From the NCBI GenBank assembly GCA_964627305.1, contig CAZVHP010000004.1, positions 62,001 to 126,000 on the forward strand: a stretch of 64,000 nucleotides of DNA, in the 5' to 3' direction. The stretch is from WJKG01 sp964627305. Lineage in GTDB: Bacteria; Zixibacteria; MSB-5A5; GN15; FEB-12. The notes under the pieces were generated by a model. It had not been told where the DNA came from, searched no databases, and saw nothing but the letters and a program-made list of their open reading frames with translations. Both the position numbers and the translations under genes were made by a program. Positions 25,217 through 34,009 of this stretch are shown here, in pieces. How positions within the stretch are numbered: the stretch's first letter is position 1; each line of letters starts with the position of its first letter.

Positions 25217-27337
25217 ATGCGCTTCAAACTTCAGCTTACCCACAAGCTGATGCTGATGATTGTGCTGGTCGTGACGCTGTCTATCAGTGTGGTGGCATTC
25301 GTCAGTGTCTGGAAATCACAGCAGCAGTTAGGGGCACAGGGGGAGACCGACCTTGAACATCTGACCAGTATGGCACTGGAAATGTGCCGGCTGAGTGCCG
25401 AGCACGCTCAGCAGGCAACTCTGGCCAATCTGAAATCGGGTCGGCAACTCTTCAATCAAGCTGGGGGGGATCAGGCAACGATCGAAAACGGTCAGTTAGT
25501 TCTGAAACGAGGGGATGAGGACATGGTGGTCAACGACAACAGTGAGTTTGTTGATCACCTGCATCAGATGACCGGCGCCCACTATACTATCTTCCAGAAG
25601 GAGGGTGGTACTGCGCGGCGCGTCGCCACGACTGTCACGGCTGAGAACGGACGGCGCGCGGTTGGGACGTACATCTCTCAGCCGGTTTTCGAGACGGTCT
25701 TCAACCAGGGCCGGACCTACACTGGTCGCGCCTGGGTTGTCAACCAGTGGATGGTAACCGCATACGAACCGATTCGCAATGCCAGTGGGGAGGTTGTCGG
25801 ATCGTTCTTCTGCGGTGTGCCGGAGCGATCGCACATTCTTCGCGACGCCATTTTGTCGCAGAAGATTGCCGAGACCGGGTACATGTACACCATGGACAGC
25901 AAGGGCATACTGCAGGTGCACCCGGCCAATGAGGGTGAGGATATCAGCAACCATGATTTCGCCCGGGAGATGATGGCCAAAGCGCCAAGTCTCAGAGACG
26001 GGGAAATCGCTACTATCTGGTATCCGTGGTTTGACCAGCGGCTCGGCAGAGAGCTTGAGAAGATCGTCAAGTACGCCTATTTCAAGGATTGGGATTGGAT
26101 CATAGCCGCCGGCAGCTACACGCAGGAGTTCACGGCTCCGGCGACGGTAGTCCGCAACTATATTCTCTGGCTCGGATTCGGTTTCCTGTTGGTGTCGGTC
26201 GTGATTGCCTGGTGGATGGCACGCACCATTGCCCGGCCCGTGATGAAGCTTGCAGATATGGCACAGGAGGTGGCACAGGGTGATGTCAGCCAGAAAATCG
26301 ATATCCAGAGTTCCGATGAGGTCGGCAAGCTGGCTGGCGCCTTCAACGAGATGATTGTCTACCTGCAGGAGGCCTCGCATGTTGCGGAGCAGATTGCCGA
26401 AAACGATCTGACCTCGGATATCAAGCCGCGCAGCGAACGTGATGTTTTCGGTCGGGCGTTCCAGAAGATGATCGCCAACCTGTCGGACATCATGCGCCAG
26501 CTATCGGAAAACGCCCGGGAGTTGGTAAGCGCCTCGACCGAGATCGCCTCCACCTCAGAGCAGATGTCCCGCGGTGCACGTCAGCAGTCCGAGCAGGTGG
26601 GGCAGGTATCCTCGGCGGTGGAGGAAATGACCGCGTCAATCGTGCAGTCCTCCCGCAACGCCGATGAGGCCACTCAGGCGTCTCAGAGCGCCTCGAGTAC
26701 CGCCGGCGAGGGTGGTCGTACGGTACAGGAGACGGTTGACGGCATGCAGCGCATCGCCGATGTGGTTCGCCAGTCGGCCGAGTCGATCAGTAAGCTGTCT
26801 GCCTCGGCGGATCAGATTGGTGAGATCATCAGCGTCATCGACGATATTGCCGACCAAACCAACCTGTTGGCGCTCAATGCCGCTATTGAGGCGGCGCGGG
26901 CCGGTGAGCAGGGTCGCGGTTTCGCGGTGGTTGCCGATGAGGTTCGCAAGCTGGCTGAGCGTACCGGCAAGGCCACCGGTGAGATCACGGGTATGATTCA
27001 GGCGGTTCAGCAGGAGACGCAGGAGTCGGTACACCTGATGGAAACCGGCGTGCAGGAGGTCGACAAGGGCCGTGAGATGGCTGACCAGGCCGGCAACGCT
27101 CTTGGTGAAATCGTTCGCATGTCTGAACAGGTCATGCAGATGGTTCGCCAGATTGCCGCTGCCAGCGGTGACCAGTCAACGGCCGCCGAGGAGATATCCA
27201 AGAATGTCGAGCATATTTCCAGTGTGACCAAGGAGACCGCCAGCGGGGCCGAGCAGGCCGCGGCTGCTGCTGAGCAACTCAACCGTCAGGCGGAGGGAAT
27301 GCAGAAGATGGTCTCGAAATTCAAGCTGCGCAGTTAG
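25217..27337 (+). CDS. Methyl-accepting chemotaxis protein with periplasmic Cache domain
   Basis: The 706-residue receptor has a first membrane helix (about 10-31) and a periplasmic Cache-type sensor (about 35-305, Cache3-Cache2-like, ending in DWDWIIAAGSYTQEF). A second helix (about 314-336), a HAMP domain (about 337-390) and the cytoplasmic signalling coiled coil follow. The conserved hairpin tip IADQTNLLALNAAIEAARAG and the FAVVADEVRKLAERT segment are intact, so it should bind CheA/CheW. Glutamine/glutamate pairs suited to methylation flank it. There is no C-terminal CheR-tethering pentapeptide. No other chemotaxis gene lies in the window. The ligand is unknown, though Cache domains often bind small organic acids or amino acids. 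Confidence 0.95.
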   Translation: MRFKLQLTHKLMLMIVLVVTLSISVVAFVSVWKSQQQLGAQGETDLEHLTSMALEMCRLSAEHAQQATLANLKSGRQLFNQAGGDQATIENGQLVLKRGDEDMVVNDNSEFVDHLHQMTGAHYTIFQKEGGTARRVATTVTAENGRRAVGTYISQPVFETVFNQGRTYTGRAWVVNQWMVTAYEPIRNASGEVVGSFFCGVPERSHILRDAILSQKIAETGYMYTMDSKGILQVHPANEGEDISNHDFAREMMAKAPSLRDGEIATIWYPWFDQRLGRELEKIVKYAYFKDWDWIIAAGSYTQEFTAPATVVRNYILWLGFGFLLVSVVIAWWMARTIARPVMKLADMAQEVAQGDVSQKIDIQSSDEVGKLAGAFNEMIVYLQEASHVAEQIAENDLTSDIKPRSERDVFGRAFQKMIANLSDIMRQLSENARELVSASTEIASTSEQMSRGARQQSEQVGQVSSAVEEMTASIVQSSRNADEATQASQSASSTAGEGGRTVQETVDGMQRIADVVRQSAESISKLSASADQIGEIISVIDDIADQTNLLALNAAIEAARAGEQGRGFAVVADEVRKLAERTGKATGEITGMIQAVQQETQESVHLMETGVQEVDKGREMADQAGNALGEIVRMSEQVMQMVRQIAAASGDQSTAAEEISKNVEHISSVTKETASGAEQAAAAAEQLNRQAEGMQKMVSKFKLRS

Positions 27338-27370
27338 TACAGCCAATTCCGTTTGTTTGTCCAGCGCACG

Positions 27371-27412
27371 GCGGAGCGATACGGTTACTACCGATCGCTC
27401 CGCTTTCTTTTG
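27371..27412 (+). terminator. Rho-independent terminator of the chemoreceptor gene
   Basis: GCGGAGCGAT (27371-27380) pairs perfectly with ATCGCTCCGC (27394-27403), and an inner CGGT/ACCG adds four more pairs around a TACT loop. TTTCTTTT follows directly. It separates the chemoreceptor gene from msrB. Confidence 0.92.
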
Positions 27413-27537
27413 GTGTCGGTTCAACATGGGTATCGCGGAGTCAATGGTACCGGTTGCAATGATTGTCGAAACCAACCATATGTGGACTGTGTTGGTACAA
27501 TAAACATGGGGAACACGAAACCACAGGAGACCGCCCC

Positions 27538-28173
27538 ATGAACGACGTCCGTACGCATGCGAGGTTGCCGATGCTCTTTCTTCTTGTGCTGCTCGCGATA
27601 GCCACCGGTGCCGTGACAACGCTGGTCTACCGTCATGTCCTGGCCACGGACAGCGAGCGTTCATCGGACAGCCTGTCGTGTGAGACGCCATCGGCCATCG
27701 ACCGATCAGGAGGTTCACAGATGACATACAAGGTTCAGAAATCCGACGAGCAATGGAAGTCCGAGTTGACCGCGGAGCAGTACCGAGTCGCCCGTCAGGG
27801 GGGGACCGAGCGGGCCTTCTCGGGCGTGTACTACGACCATCACGAGAACGGAGTCTACCGGTGTGTTTGCTGTGATGCCCCTCTGTTTGACAGCCGGGCG
27901 AAGTACGCATCCGGCTCCGGCTGGCCGAGCTTCTTTCAGCCGGCTGACAGCTCCGGTATAGAGACTCATGTCGACAACAGCCTGGGGATGCAGCGGATCG
28001 AGGCGCGTTGCAGCAACTGCGGGGCCCACCTTGGGCATGTGTTCCCCGATGGTCCGGAACCAACCGGGTTGCGTTACTGCATCAACTCGGCATCGCTGGA
28101 CTTCCGGCCGCGATCGCAGGGTGACACGGCCGGGGATACCACCGCCGGGACTGATGCAAAGGAAGCCGAGTAG
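27538..28173 (+). CDS. msrB: Peptide-methionine (R)-S-oxide reductase with N-terminal membrane anchor
   Basis: The enzyme repairs methionine-R-sulfoxide in proteins. The 211-residue protein has an N-terminal hydrophobic helix (LPMLFLLVLLAIATGAVTTLV, about 10-30) and a linker, then the MsrB domain. Zinc ligands are Cys109/Cys112 (CVCC) and Cys158/Cys161 (CSNC). The catalytic Cys181 is in RYCINSASL. The GSGWPSFF motif is intact. The anchor places the catalytic domain outside the cytoplasm, so it probably protects envelope proteins. AGGAG precedes ATG 27538. An alpha/beta hydrolase gene starts seven bases after its stop and is likely co-transcribed. Confidence 0.95.
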   Translation: MNDVRTHARLPMLFLLVLLAIATGAVTTLVYRHVLATDSERSSDSLSCETPSAIDRSGGSQMTYKVQKSDEQWKSELTAEQYRVARQGGTERAFSGVYYDHHENGVYRCVCCDAPLFDSRAKYASGSGWPSFFQPADSSGIETHVDNSLGMQRIEARCSNCGAHLGHVFPDGPEPTGLRYCINSASLDFRPRSQGDTAGDTTAGTDAKEAE

Positions 28174-28180
28174 GCGGCAG

Positions 28181-28963
28181 ATGGCTAAGCAGGACAGACC
28201 CGCGCCGACGTCAACCCGTCTGCGCTTCCGGGGCGGTCAGGGGCAGTCACTGGTTGCCCGTCTGGACTTACCGAGCCAGGGGGAGCCGGTCGCTTATGCG
28301 CTGGTGGCCCATTGTTTCACCTGTTCGAAGGACCTGAAGCCGCTGGTTAACATCTCCCGAGCGCTGGCGGGTAGGGGGATCGGTGTCTTCCGTTTTGATT
28401 TCACCGGCCTTGGCGAGAGCGAGGGTGATTTCACGGACACGAACTTCTCGACCACGGTCGAGGATCTGCTGGCGGCGGTGGATCACATGCGAAGCCGGAT
28501 GGCGGCGCCGAAGTTGCTGATCGGGCACAGTTGGGGGGGCACAGCCGTCATCAGGGCGGCGACTGAAGTCAGCGAGGCGGCCGGCGTGGTGACCATTGCC
28601 GCACCCTATGATCCGTCGCACGTTGCCAACGTGTTTGCCGACACGCATGACGAGATCAGGCAGTCAGGCGCGGCGCAGGTGAAGATCGCCGGGCGCACGT
28701 TCACCATCTCCCGCCAGTTTCTTGAGGATCTGGAGGGTGCCAGTCTCCGGCAGTCGCTCTCGGCACTGAATCGCCCGCTGCTGATCTTGCATTCGCCACA
28801 GGACAGGGTCGTCAATATTGATAACGCCGGTTTGATATTCAAGGCGGCACGGCATCCCAAGAGCTTCATTGCCCTTGACGGAGCCGATCATCTGCTTCTC
28901 GGCCCGGAGCACGCTCGCTATGCAGGCGAACTGATCGCGCAGTGGGCACAGCCGTATCTGTGA
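28181..28963 (+). CDS. Alpha/beta hydrolase (serine hydrolase)
   Basis: The 260-residue protein has a complete catalytic triad: Ser117 in the nucleophile elbow GHSWGG, Asp208 in SPQDRVV and His237 in DGADHLLL. The oxyanion region is AHCFTCSKDLK. The sequence resembles the hydrolase half of the bifunctional alpha/beta hydrolase/OsmC proteins, and the OsmC half is missing. No signal peptide is seen, so it is cytoplasmic, and the substrate is unknown. It starts immediately after msrB, which hints at an oxidative-stress unit, since OsmC-type proteins act on peroxides. That link is inference. Confidence 0.88.
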   Translation: MAKQDRPAPTSTRLRFRGGQGQSLVARLDLPSQGEPVAYALVAHCFTCSKDLKPLVNISRALAGRGIGVFRFDFTGLGESEGDFTDTNFSTTVEDLLAAVDHMRSRMAAPKLLIGHSWGGTAVIRAATEVSEAAGVVTIAAPYDPSHVANVFADTHDEIRQSGAAQVKIAGRTFTISRQFLEDLEGASLRQSLSALNRPLLILHSPQDRVVNIDNAGLIFKAARHPKSFIALDGADHLLLGPEHARYAGELIAQWAQPYL

Positions 28964-28994
28964 CGATATCTCAATAGTGATCTGAGTCGCTGAC

Positions 28995-29618
28995 TTAGTC
29001 GTTCAAGCGCCACAGGCCGACTATGCGGTCCTTGCAGACGTGGTGGTTTTCTCTGATTGCTTCGAAAGGCACTCCCAGATTATAGGGGGCAATCTCGAGA
29101 TTGACATAGCGGGACATGCGATGATGCCGGCTGTATTCCACGGTCTTCTGCTGGTCGGAAAGGTCCTGATTCTCGGTGAGGTAATCAAAGCTGGTGGACA
29201 TCAGCCAGGTGGAGCCGCTCCGTCGAAAGGCGTCGAGTATGCGCAGGTTGTCTTTTTCGGGCAGGTGAATGAAGAAGTCACGGCAGAGAATCAGGTCAAC
29301 CCTGGGCCACGAGGTATGCGTGCGCGCATCGACGAGTTCAAAGCGATATTCCGGGTACTGCTCACGATTGTCGCGAATGAAGCCCTCATCGATGTCGTAT
29401 CCGGTGTATTCCACGCCGGTCAGGTCCACAAGGCTGAGCCAGTTCAGGTCTCCACAGGGGATATCGATCATGCTGCGAATACTGTGGTGCACGAGCACCT
29501 GGGCCAGAAACCTCCGGATTTCGACGGTGTTGGCAATGTATGAACCCTCGCCGCAGTAGGACTCAGGTTCGATCTCGAATGACAGCGGGCCGCTAGTCGA
29601 CATGTGCAGGCTCTCCAT
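28995..29618 (-). CDS. SAM-dependent methyltransferase (class I)
   Basis: The protein of about 208 residues has a Rossmann-type motif I, MIDIPCGDLNWLSLVD, a motif II acidic end in YTGYDID and a motif III/IV region VDLILCRDFFIHLP. The later segment STWLMSTSFDY fits methyltransferase strand 6. The substrate is not evident; related proteins include small-molecule and glycan-linked methyltransferases. The start may be ATG 29618 or ATG 29603. The gene converges with the hydrolase gene, with 31 bases between and no clear terminator. Confidence 0.75.
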   Translation of the reverse strand: MESLHMSTSGPLSFEIEPESYCGEGSYIANTVEIRRFLAQVLVHHSIRSMIDIPCGDLNWLSLVDLTGVEYTGYDIDEGFIRDNREQYPEYRFELVDARTHTSWPRVDLILCRDFFIHLPEKDNLRILDAFRRSGSTWLMSTSFDYLTENQDLSDQQKTVEYSRHHRMSRYVNLEIAPYNLGVPFEAIRENHHVCKDRIVGLWRLND

Positions 29619-30126
29619 GCTCACGGAGTTGAATCTGGTCGCTTGTCCGCGACCTTCCAGTGCGAGGGCTGTGTCTCTTTCGGTTCTATCGGCAGCATGG
29701 CACGGAGAGTGAAGCCGGGATGTACAGAATCTGCGCAGCGATTTCGAGCGGTCGTTTGCTGCCATGCAGTGTGGCTGGCCGACTTGCTGCAGGTCCCGGA
29801 TAATGCTGCCATCGTCAAAGCCCTGCGGGATGGCCTTCAGTCGCGGACGTATCAGGCCCGAGTGGGGGACGGGTATGGTTTATCTACTCCCTTGCTTTCG
29901 CTGTTGGTAGCGGACAAGTCCGCAATGGGGTATCTTCAGGTCACCATGTCAGTTGCCTTGGCAATGCAGTCAGTTCAGGGAGTCACACGTCAGACTCCAT
30001 GCTCTATCTGATCGGAGGGATCACGGGGGGACTCGAGCGGCTATGTCGGGAATCTGCCGTCAGAACGTCACTTGGGTTTACGTGTAACATCTGTTGGCGG
30101 CGACTGATGGACCATTGGACATTGTG
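29619..30126. other. 508-base region without a supported gene
   Basis: Open frames exist on both strands, but none has a good ribosome site, recognisable motif or typical composition. Part of it must hold the promoter of the minus-strand methyltransferase gene and the 3' end of the efflux operon, whose last stop is at 30127. A degraded gene cannot be excluded. Confidence 0.35.
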
Positions 30127-31221
30127 TTAACCAGTCCGCTTGGAAAAGCGCAACACCGAGATGCCAAAGGCGATCGTGCCGAGGACAGCCAGCACGAGGA
30201 TGTCATGCCCCAGCTCGAGAAGGCCGGCTCCCTTCATCATGATGCCTCGGACAATGTTCATGAAGAAACGCATGGGGTTGACGCAGGTCAGGTATTGTAG
30301 CCACTGAGGCATATTCTCGACCGGGGTCAGAAACCCGGAGGTCAGGATAGCGAAGATGCTGAAGAACCAGGCAAAGAACATAGCTTGCTGCTGGGTCGAG
30401 GCGAGCGTTGAGAACAGCAGACCGACTCCGAGCGTGGTCAGCAGAAACAGCGCCGAGAGGCCTAACAACAACAGCTTTGAGCCAACAAAGGGGACCTCGA
30501 ACCAGAGCACCCCCAGAGCCAGCGCAAACAGGAGTTCGGCAAAGGCCAGAATGACAAAGGGGATCACTTTGCCGGCCAGAAAGACGGGCGTGGTGATGGG
30601 AGTGACCATCAGTTGCTCGAAGGTGCCCATCTCGCGCTCACGGACAATGGCCATTGCAGTAAGCATGACGGTTATCATGAGCAGGAGAGTCGCCACAATG
30701 CCGGGGACCATGAAATAGACCGATTTCGCCTCGGGATTATACAGGATGGCCGGGCGCAACTCTATCTGCGGTTCCAACTGAAGCCGCCGGGCGGAGTACT
30801 GCTGGGCCACGCGAGCGGCATAGCCCATCCCGATCGAGGCCGAATTGGAATTGGACCCATCAGCCACTAGCCCAACCCTTGTCGGTTCTGTAGATCCAAG
30901 CCGCTCGGAGAAGTCCTGGGTGATGATTAGTGCCATCTCGCTCTTACCGCTCTTGAACCGCGCTTCCATCTCGCGCAAAGGGGTTTGGGGGTAGTACGGA
31001 ACGAAGTAGTCATCGGCGGCCAAACTGCGCACAAGCTCCCGTGAGTCGGTGCTTTGGTCGAAGTCGTAGACATCCAGGGCAATCTGCCTGACTTCGGTGT
31101 TGACCACATAACCGAACAGCAGCATTTGCACGACCGGCATCAAGAAGATCAGGCGGACCATGTTCCTGTCACGGAAGATCTGAATGAACTCTTTTTTGAT
31201 CAATCCTGCCAGCGCTCGCAT
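30127..31221 (-). CDS. ABC-2 type transporter permease (YbhR/YbhS-like)
   Basis: The 364-residue inner-membrane protein has one N-terminal helix (MVRLIFLMPVVQMLLFGYV), a large periplasmic domain (about 45-170) and five to six C-terminal helices with the MGTFEQLMVTPIT motif before the membrane cluster. This is the layout of YhhJ/YbhS-type multidrug ABC-2 permeases. It is the last gene of the tetR-tolC-hlyD-ABC-ABC-permease-permease operon, ten bases after the previous permease. It probably forms a heterodimer with that permease. Confidence 0.93.
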   Translation of the reverse strand: MRALAGLIKKEFIQIFRDRNMVRLIFLMPVVQMLLFGYVVNTEVRQIALDVYDFDQSTDSRELVRSLAADDYFVPYYPQTPLREMEARFKSGKSEMALIITQDFSERLGSTEPTRVGLVADGSNSNSASIGMGYAARVAQQYSARRLQLEPQIELRPAILYNPEAKSVYFMVPGIVATLLLMITVMLTAMAIVREREMGTFEQLMVTPITTPVFLAGKVIPFVILAFAELLFALALGVLWFEVPFVGSKLLLLGLSALFLLTTLGVGLLFSTLASTQQQAMFFAWFFSIFAILTSGFLTPVENMPQWLQYLTCVNPMRFFMNIVRGIMMKGAGLLELGHDILVLAVLGTIAFGISVLRFSKRTG

Positions 31222-31231
31222 GGTATTTCCC

Positions 31232-32338
31232 TCAGCCGAGCCTTACGGTAAAGCGTTTGATGGCCAGGACGATCATGGCGGCCATCAGGGCGACCATGGC
31301 CGCAGCATGCACCGCCAGCACCTCAAGACCGGCTCCCTTGAGCAGAATGCCTCGGATGATAGTGATGAAGTACATCGCCGGCTGTATGTGGGCCAGGGCC
31401 TGCAGCACTGCGGGCATGTTCTTGACGGGGAAAATGAACCCCGAGAGCATCACTGACGGCAGCATGGTGGTCAGCACTGCCAGCATCATGGCCACCTGCT
31501 GGGTGCGAACCAGGGTTGAGATAAGCGTCCCCAGCGACAGAGCCGTAGCGACATAGATAACACCGAACGCCAGAAGCAGCAGGTGCGAGCCGACGAAGGG
31601 GAGATCAAACAGGATCCATGCGAGGATCAGTACGAGGATGCCATCGAGCAGCGCCACGAAGATGTATGGCAGTATCTTGCCGATGAGAATCTGCGAGGGT
31701 GTCGCCGGGGCAACCAGAAGCTGCTCGATAGTACCGGTTTCCTTCTCACGGGCAATGGTAATGGATGTAAGAAGGGCCGAGATCATCATCATAATGATGG
31801 CAACCAGTCCCGGCACGAAGAAGATGGCAGATTCGAGATTGGGGTTGTACAGCACGCCGGGGGCCAGTTCGACCGTTGGCAGCGTCTGTGGCCGTGGTGA
31901 CAGGCTGGCGGAGTAGCTGAGCACCACTCCCTGGGCGTAGTTGACAACGGCCGCGGCAACGTTGTTATCGGCGCCATCGACCAGCAGGCCCAGCGAGAAG
32001 CTTCGCCCGGACCGGACGGCGTGATCGAGCCCCGGCTTGATGATCAGGACAGCGTCAGCCTCACCGGCCCTGAGCACGCGTTCGGGGTCACCGATCACCG
32101 AAGGGGCTTCTGACAGATCGAAGCAGTTTGAGGCGTCAAACGCTTCGATAAGCTCACGGGACATCGGCGATCGGTCCTGGTCGACGACCGCCAGCACCAC
32201 CCGGTCGACATCGAGGTCGATAGCATAGCCATAGAGGAAGGTCATCAGAATGGGCATGGCGATGACGATCATCAGGGAGCGCGGATCACGCAGGATATGG
32301 TATATCTCCTTGCGCGCGATGAATCCGATTGCCTTCAT
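31232..32338 (-). CDS. ABC-2 type transporter permease (YbhR/YbhS-like)
   Basis: The 368-residue paralogue of the following gene has the same plan: an N-terminal helix (LMIVIAMPILMTFLYGYAI), an extracytoplasmic domain to about 175, then a membrane cluster entered after the EKETGTIEQLLVAPATPSQ motif. Its start overlaps the stop of the upstream ATPase gene by four bases (ATGA at 32335-32338), so translation is coupled. With the second permease it should form the membrane channel of a drug or glycolipid exporter. Confidence 0.93.
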   Translation of the reverse strand: MKAIGFIARKEIYHILRDPRSLMIVIAMPILMTFLYGYAIDLDVDRVVLAVVDQDRSPMSRELIEAFDASNCFDLSEAPSVIGDPERVLRAGEADAVLIIKPGLDHAVRSGRSFSLGLLVDGADNNVAAAVVNYAQGVVLSYSASLSPRPQTLPTVELAPGVLYNPNLESAIFFVPGLVAIIMMMISALLTSITIAREKETGTIEQLLVAPATPSQILIGKILPYIFVALLDGILVLILAWILFDLPFVGSHLLLLAFGVIYVATALSLGTLISTLVRTQQVAMMLAVLTTMLPSVMLSGFIFPVKNMPAVLQALAHIQPAMYFITIIRGILLKGAGLEVLAVHAAAMVALMAAMIVLAIKRFTVRLG

Positions 32339-33087
32339 GACCGCCTCTTGTCCTGATTTCGGATCAGATGGATGAAGGTTTCCTCCAGATTCGGCTGCTG
32401 GTATTTGCTGATCAGATCGCGGGGGGAGCCGAGCTCAACGATATGCCCCGCGTGCATCACTGAGATGCGTTGACAGAATTCAGCTTCGTCCATGTAGTGG
32501 GTGGTGACAAAGAGGGTGACATTGTCGTCGGCCAGATCGTACAAGACCGACCAGAACTCCCGGCGGAAGGCGGGGTCGACACCGCCGGTGGGTTCATCCA
32601 GAAAGAGAATACGTGGTTCGTGCAGCAGCGCGGCCGAGAGTCCCAGACGCTGTCGCCAGCCGACCGGGATGTCGGCGGTAAGGCGATCGATGAACTCGCC
32701 AAGTCCCAGTCGGTCGGTCAGCTCGGCAATGCGCCTTCTGGTGGTATTGCGGTTCAGGTTGTAGGCGGCGGCGTAGAAGCTGAGGTTCTCACGGCCGGTC
32801 AGATCGCGGTACAGGGAGAACTTCTGCGACATGTAGCCGATGCTCTTCTTGATTTCTTCCGGCTGCGTCAGAATGTCGTAGCCTGCCACCGTGCCGCTGC
32901 CTTCCGATGGCTGTAGCAGCCCCGTCAGCATGCGTATGGCAGTGGTTTTTCCGGCGCCATTGGCTCCCAGAAAGCCGAATATCTCGCCGGTTCTGACAGA
33001 CAGCGATATGCGGTCGACAGCCTTGAAGCTGCCGAAGTGACGCGACAACTGCTCGACCTGGACGGCATAGTCAATGCGGTCACTCAT
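32335..33087 (-). CDS. ABC transporter ATP-binding protein (second of pair)
   Basis: This is a nucleotide-binding domain of 250 residues. It has Walker A GANGAGKTTAI, a Q-loop region MSQKFSLYRDLTGREN, Walker B RILFLDEPTGGVDP and a switch His in FVTTHYMDEAE. The signature motif is degenerate (PVGWRQR instead of LSGGQ), as in the second half of E. coli YbhF. ATG 33087 overlaps the end of the upstream ATPase gene by eight bases (ATGAGTGA). The extension to 33162 would run deep into that gene and is rejected. Confidence 0.94.
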   Translation of the reverse strand: MSDRIDYAVQVEQLSRHFGSFKAVDRISLSVRTGEIFGFLGANGAGKTTAIRMLTGLLQPSEGSGTVAGYDILTQPEEIKKSIGYMSQKFSLYRDLTGRENLSFYAAAYNLNRNTTRRRIAELTDRLGLGEFIDRLTADIPVGWRQRLGLSAALLHEPRILFLDEPTGGVDPAFRREFWSVLYDLADDNVTLFVTTHYMDEAEFCQRISVMHAGHIVELGSPRDLISKYQQPNLEETFIHLIRNQDKRRS

Positions 33088-34009
33088 CACGTCCTCCCTG
33101 CCCGCGCGCAAGCTGCTGGATGAACACGTCCTCAAGATCTGGTTCGATCTGTTTGAGATCATCGACCCTCAGCCCCGCTTCGCTCAGCCTGTTGGCCACC
33201 TGGTCGAGCGCTGCCCCCGGGCCCAGATAAACATGAAGCGCAGCCCCGAACCGTCCTGCCGAAACTCCCTCGATTGCCGACAGCCTGTCGACCAACTGCG
33301 ACGAGGCATCGACAGGAACTTCGTAGACGGAGCCTTCAAACAGCCTTGTCAGTTCCCCGGGGGTTCCGCGCGCGAGTAAGCAACCAGCGAACATGAAACC
33401 GGCGCGGTCGGTGCGGACAACTTCATCCATGTAGGGAGTGGAGGCGAGAATGGAGACGCCCTCATTTCTGAGCTGTTCCAGCAATTCCCAGAACTGGCGG
33501 CGCGACAGGGGATCGACACCGGTCGTGGGTTCGTCCAGTATGAGCATCTTCGGCCCGTGAATTAGCGCACAGGAGAGAGCGAGCTTCTGCTTCATGCCGC
33601 CGGAGAGGGCGCCGACGCGCCGGCGGGCAAAAGGCTCCAGGTTAGAGAAGTCATAGAGCTGGTCGCGTCGCCGGCGGTAGCGTGCGCCTGTGAGGCCATG
33701 CAGCCCGGCGTAAAAGGTCATGTTTTCCTCAAGGCTCAAATCGGGGTACAGCGAAAACTGCTGCGGCATGTAGCCGAGAATCGGCTTGGCTTTCTCGAAA
33801 TCGGCGAACAGGTCGATCCCGTCCAGCCAAGCCCGGCCGCCATCGACCTCGAGGAGATTGCACAGGGCACGCATCAATGTTGTCTTGCCAGCACCGTCGG
33901 GCCCCACCAGGGCAAAGGCCTGGTTGCGGTCGACCTCGAATGATACGTTGTCGACAGCCTGGGTGGCGTGGTAGCGTTTGGAGACGCCCTCAATCGTCAG
34001 GAAGTTCAT
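33080..34009 (-). CDS. ABC transporter ATP-binding protein (first of pair)
   Basis: The 309-residue protein has Walker A GPDGAGKTTL, a full signature LSGGMKQKL, Walker B MLILDEPTTGVDP and a C-terminal domain of about 80 residues seen in drug-export ATPases. The D-loop His is replaced (ASTPYMDE instead of the usual TH..DE). Together with the next gene it corresponds to the two halves of YbhF, encoded here as separate proteins. It overlaps the end of the upstream hlyD-like gene by 20 bases. Confidence 0.94.
   Translation of the reverse strand: MNFLTIEGVSKRYHATQAVDNVSFEVDRNQAFALVGPDGAGKTTLMRALCNLLEVDGGRAWLDGIDLFADFEKAKPILGYMPQQFSLYPDLSLEENMTFYAGLHGLTGARYRRRRDQLYDFSNLEPFARRRVGALSGGMKQKLALSCALIHGPKMLILDEPTTGVDPLSRRQFWELLEQLRNEGVSILASTPYMDEVVRTDRAGFMFAGCLLARGTPGELTRLFEGSVYEVPVDASSQLVDRLSAIEGVSAGRFGAALHVYLGPGAALDQVANRLSEAGLRVDDLKQIEPDLEDVFIQQLARGQGGRDE

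Noticed and set aside
29604..30011. 135-codon plus-strand frame in the gap before the efflux operon
   Set aside because: There is no ribosome site, motif or typical composition, and it overlaps the methyltransferase start antisense.
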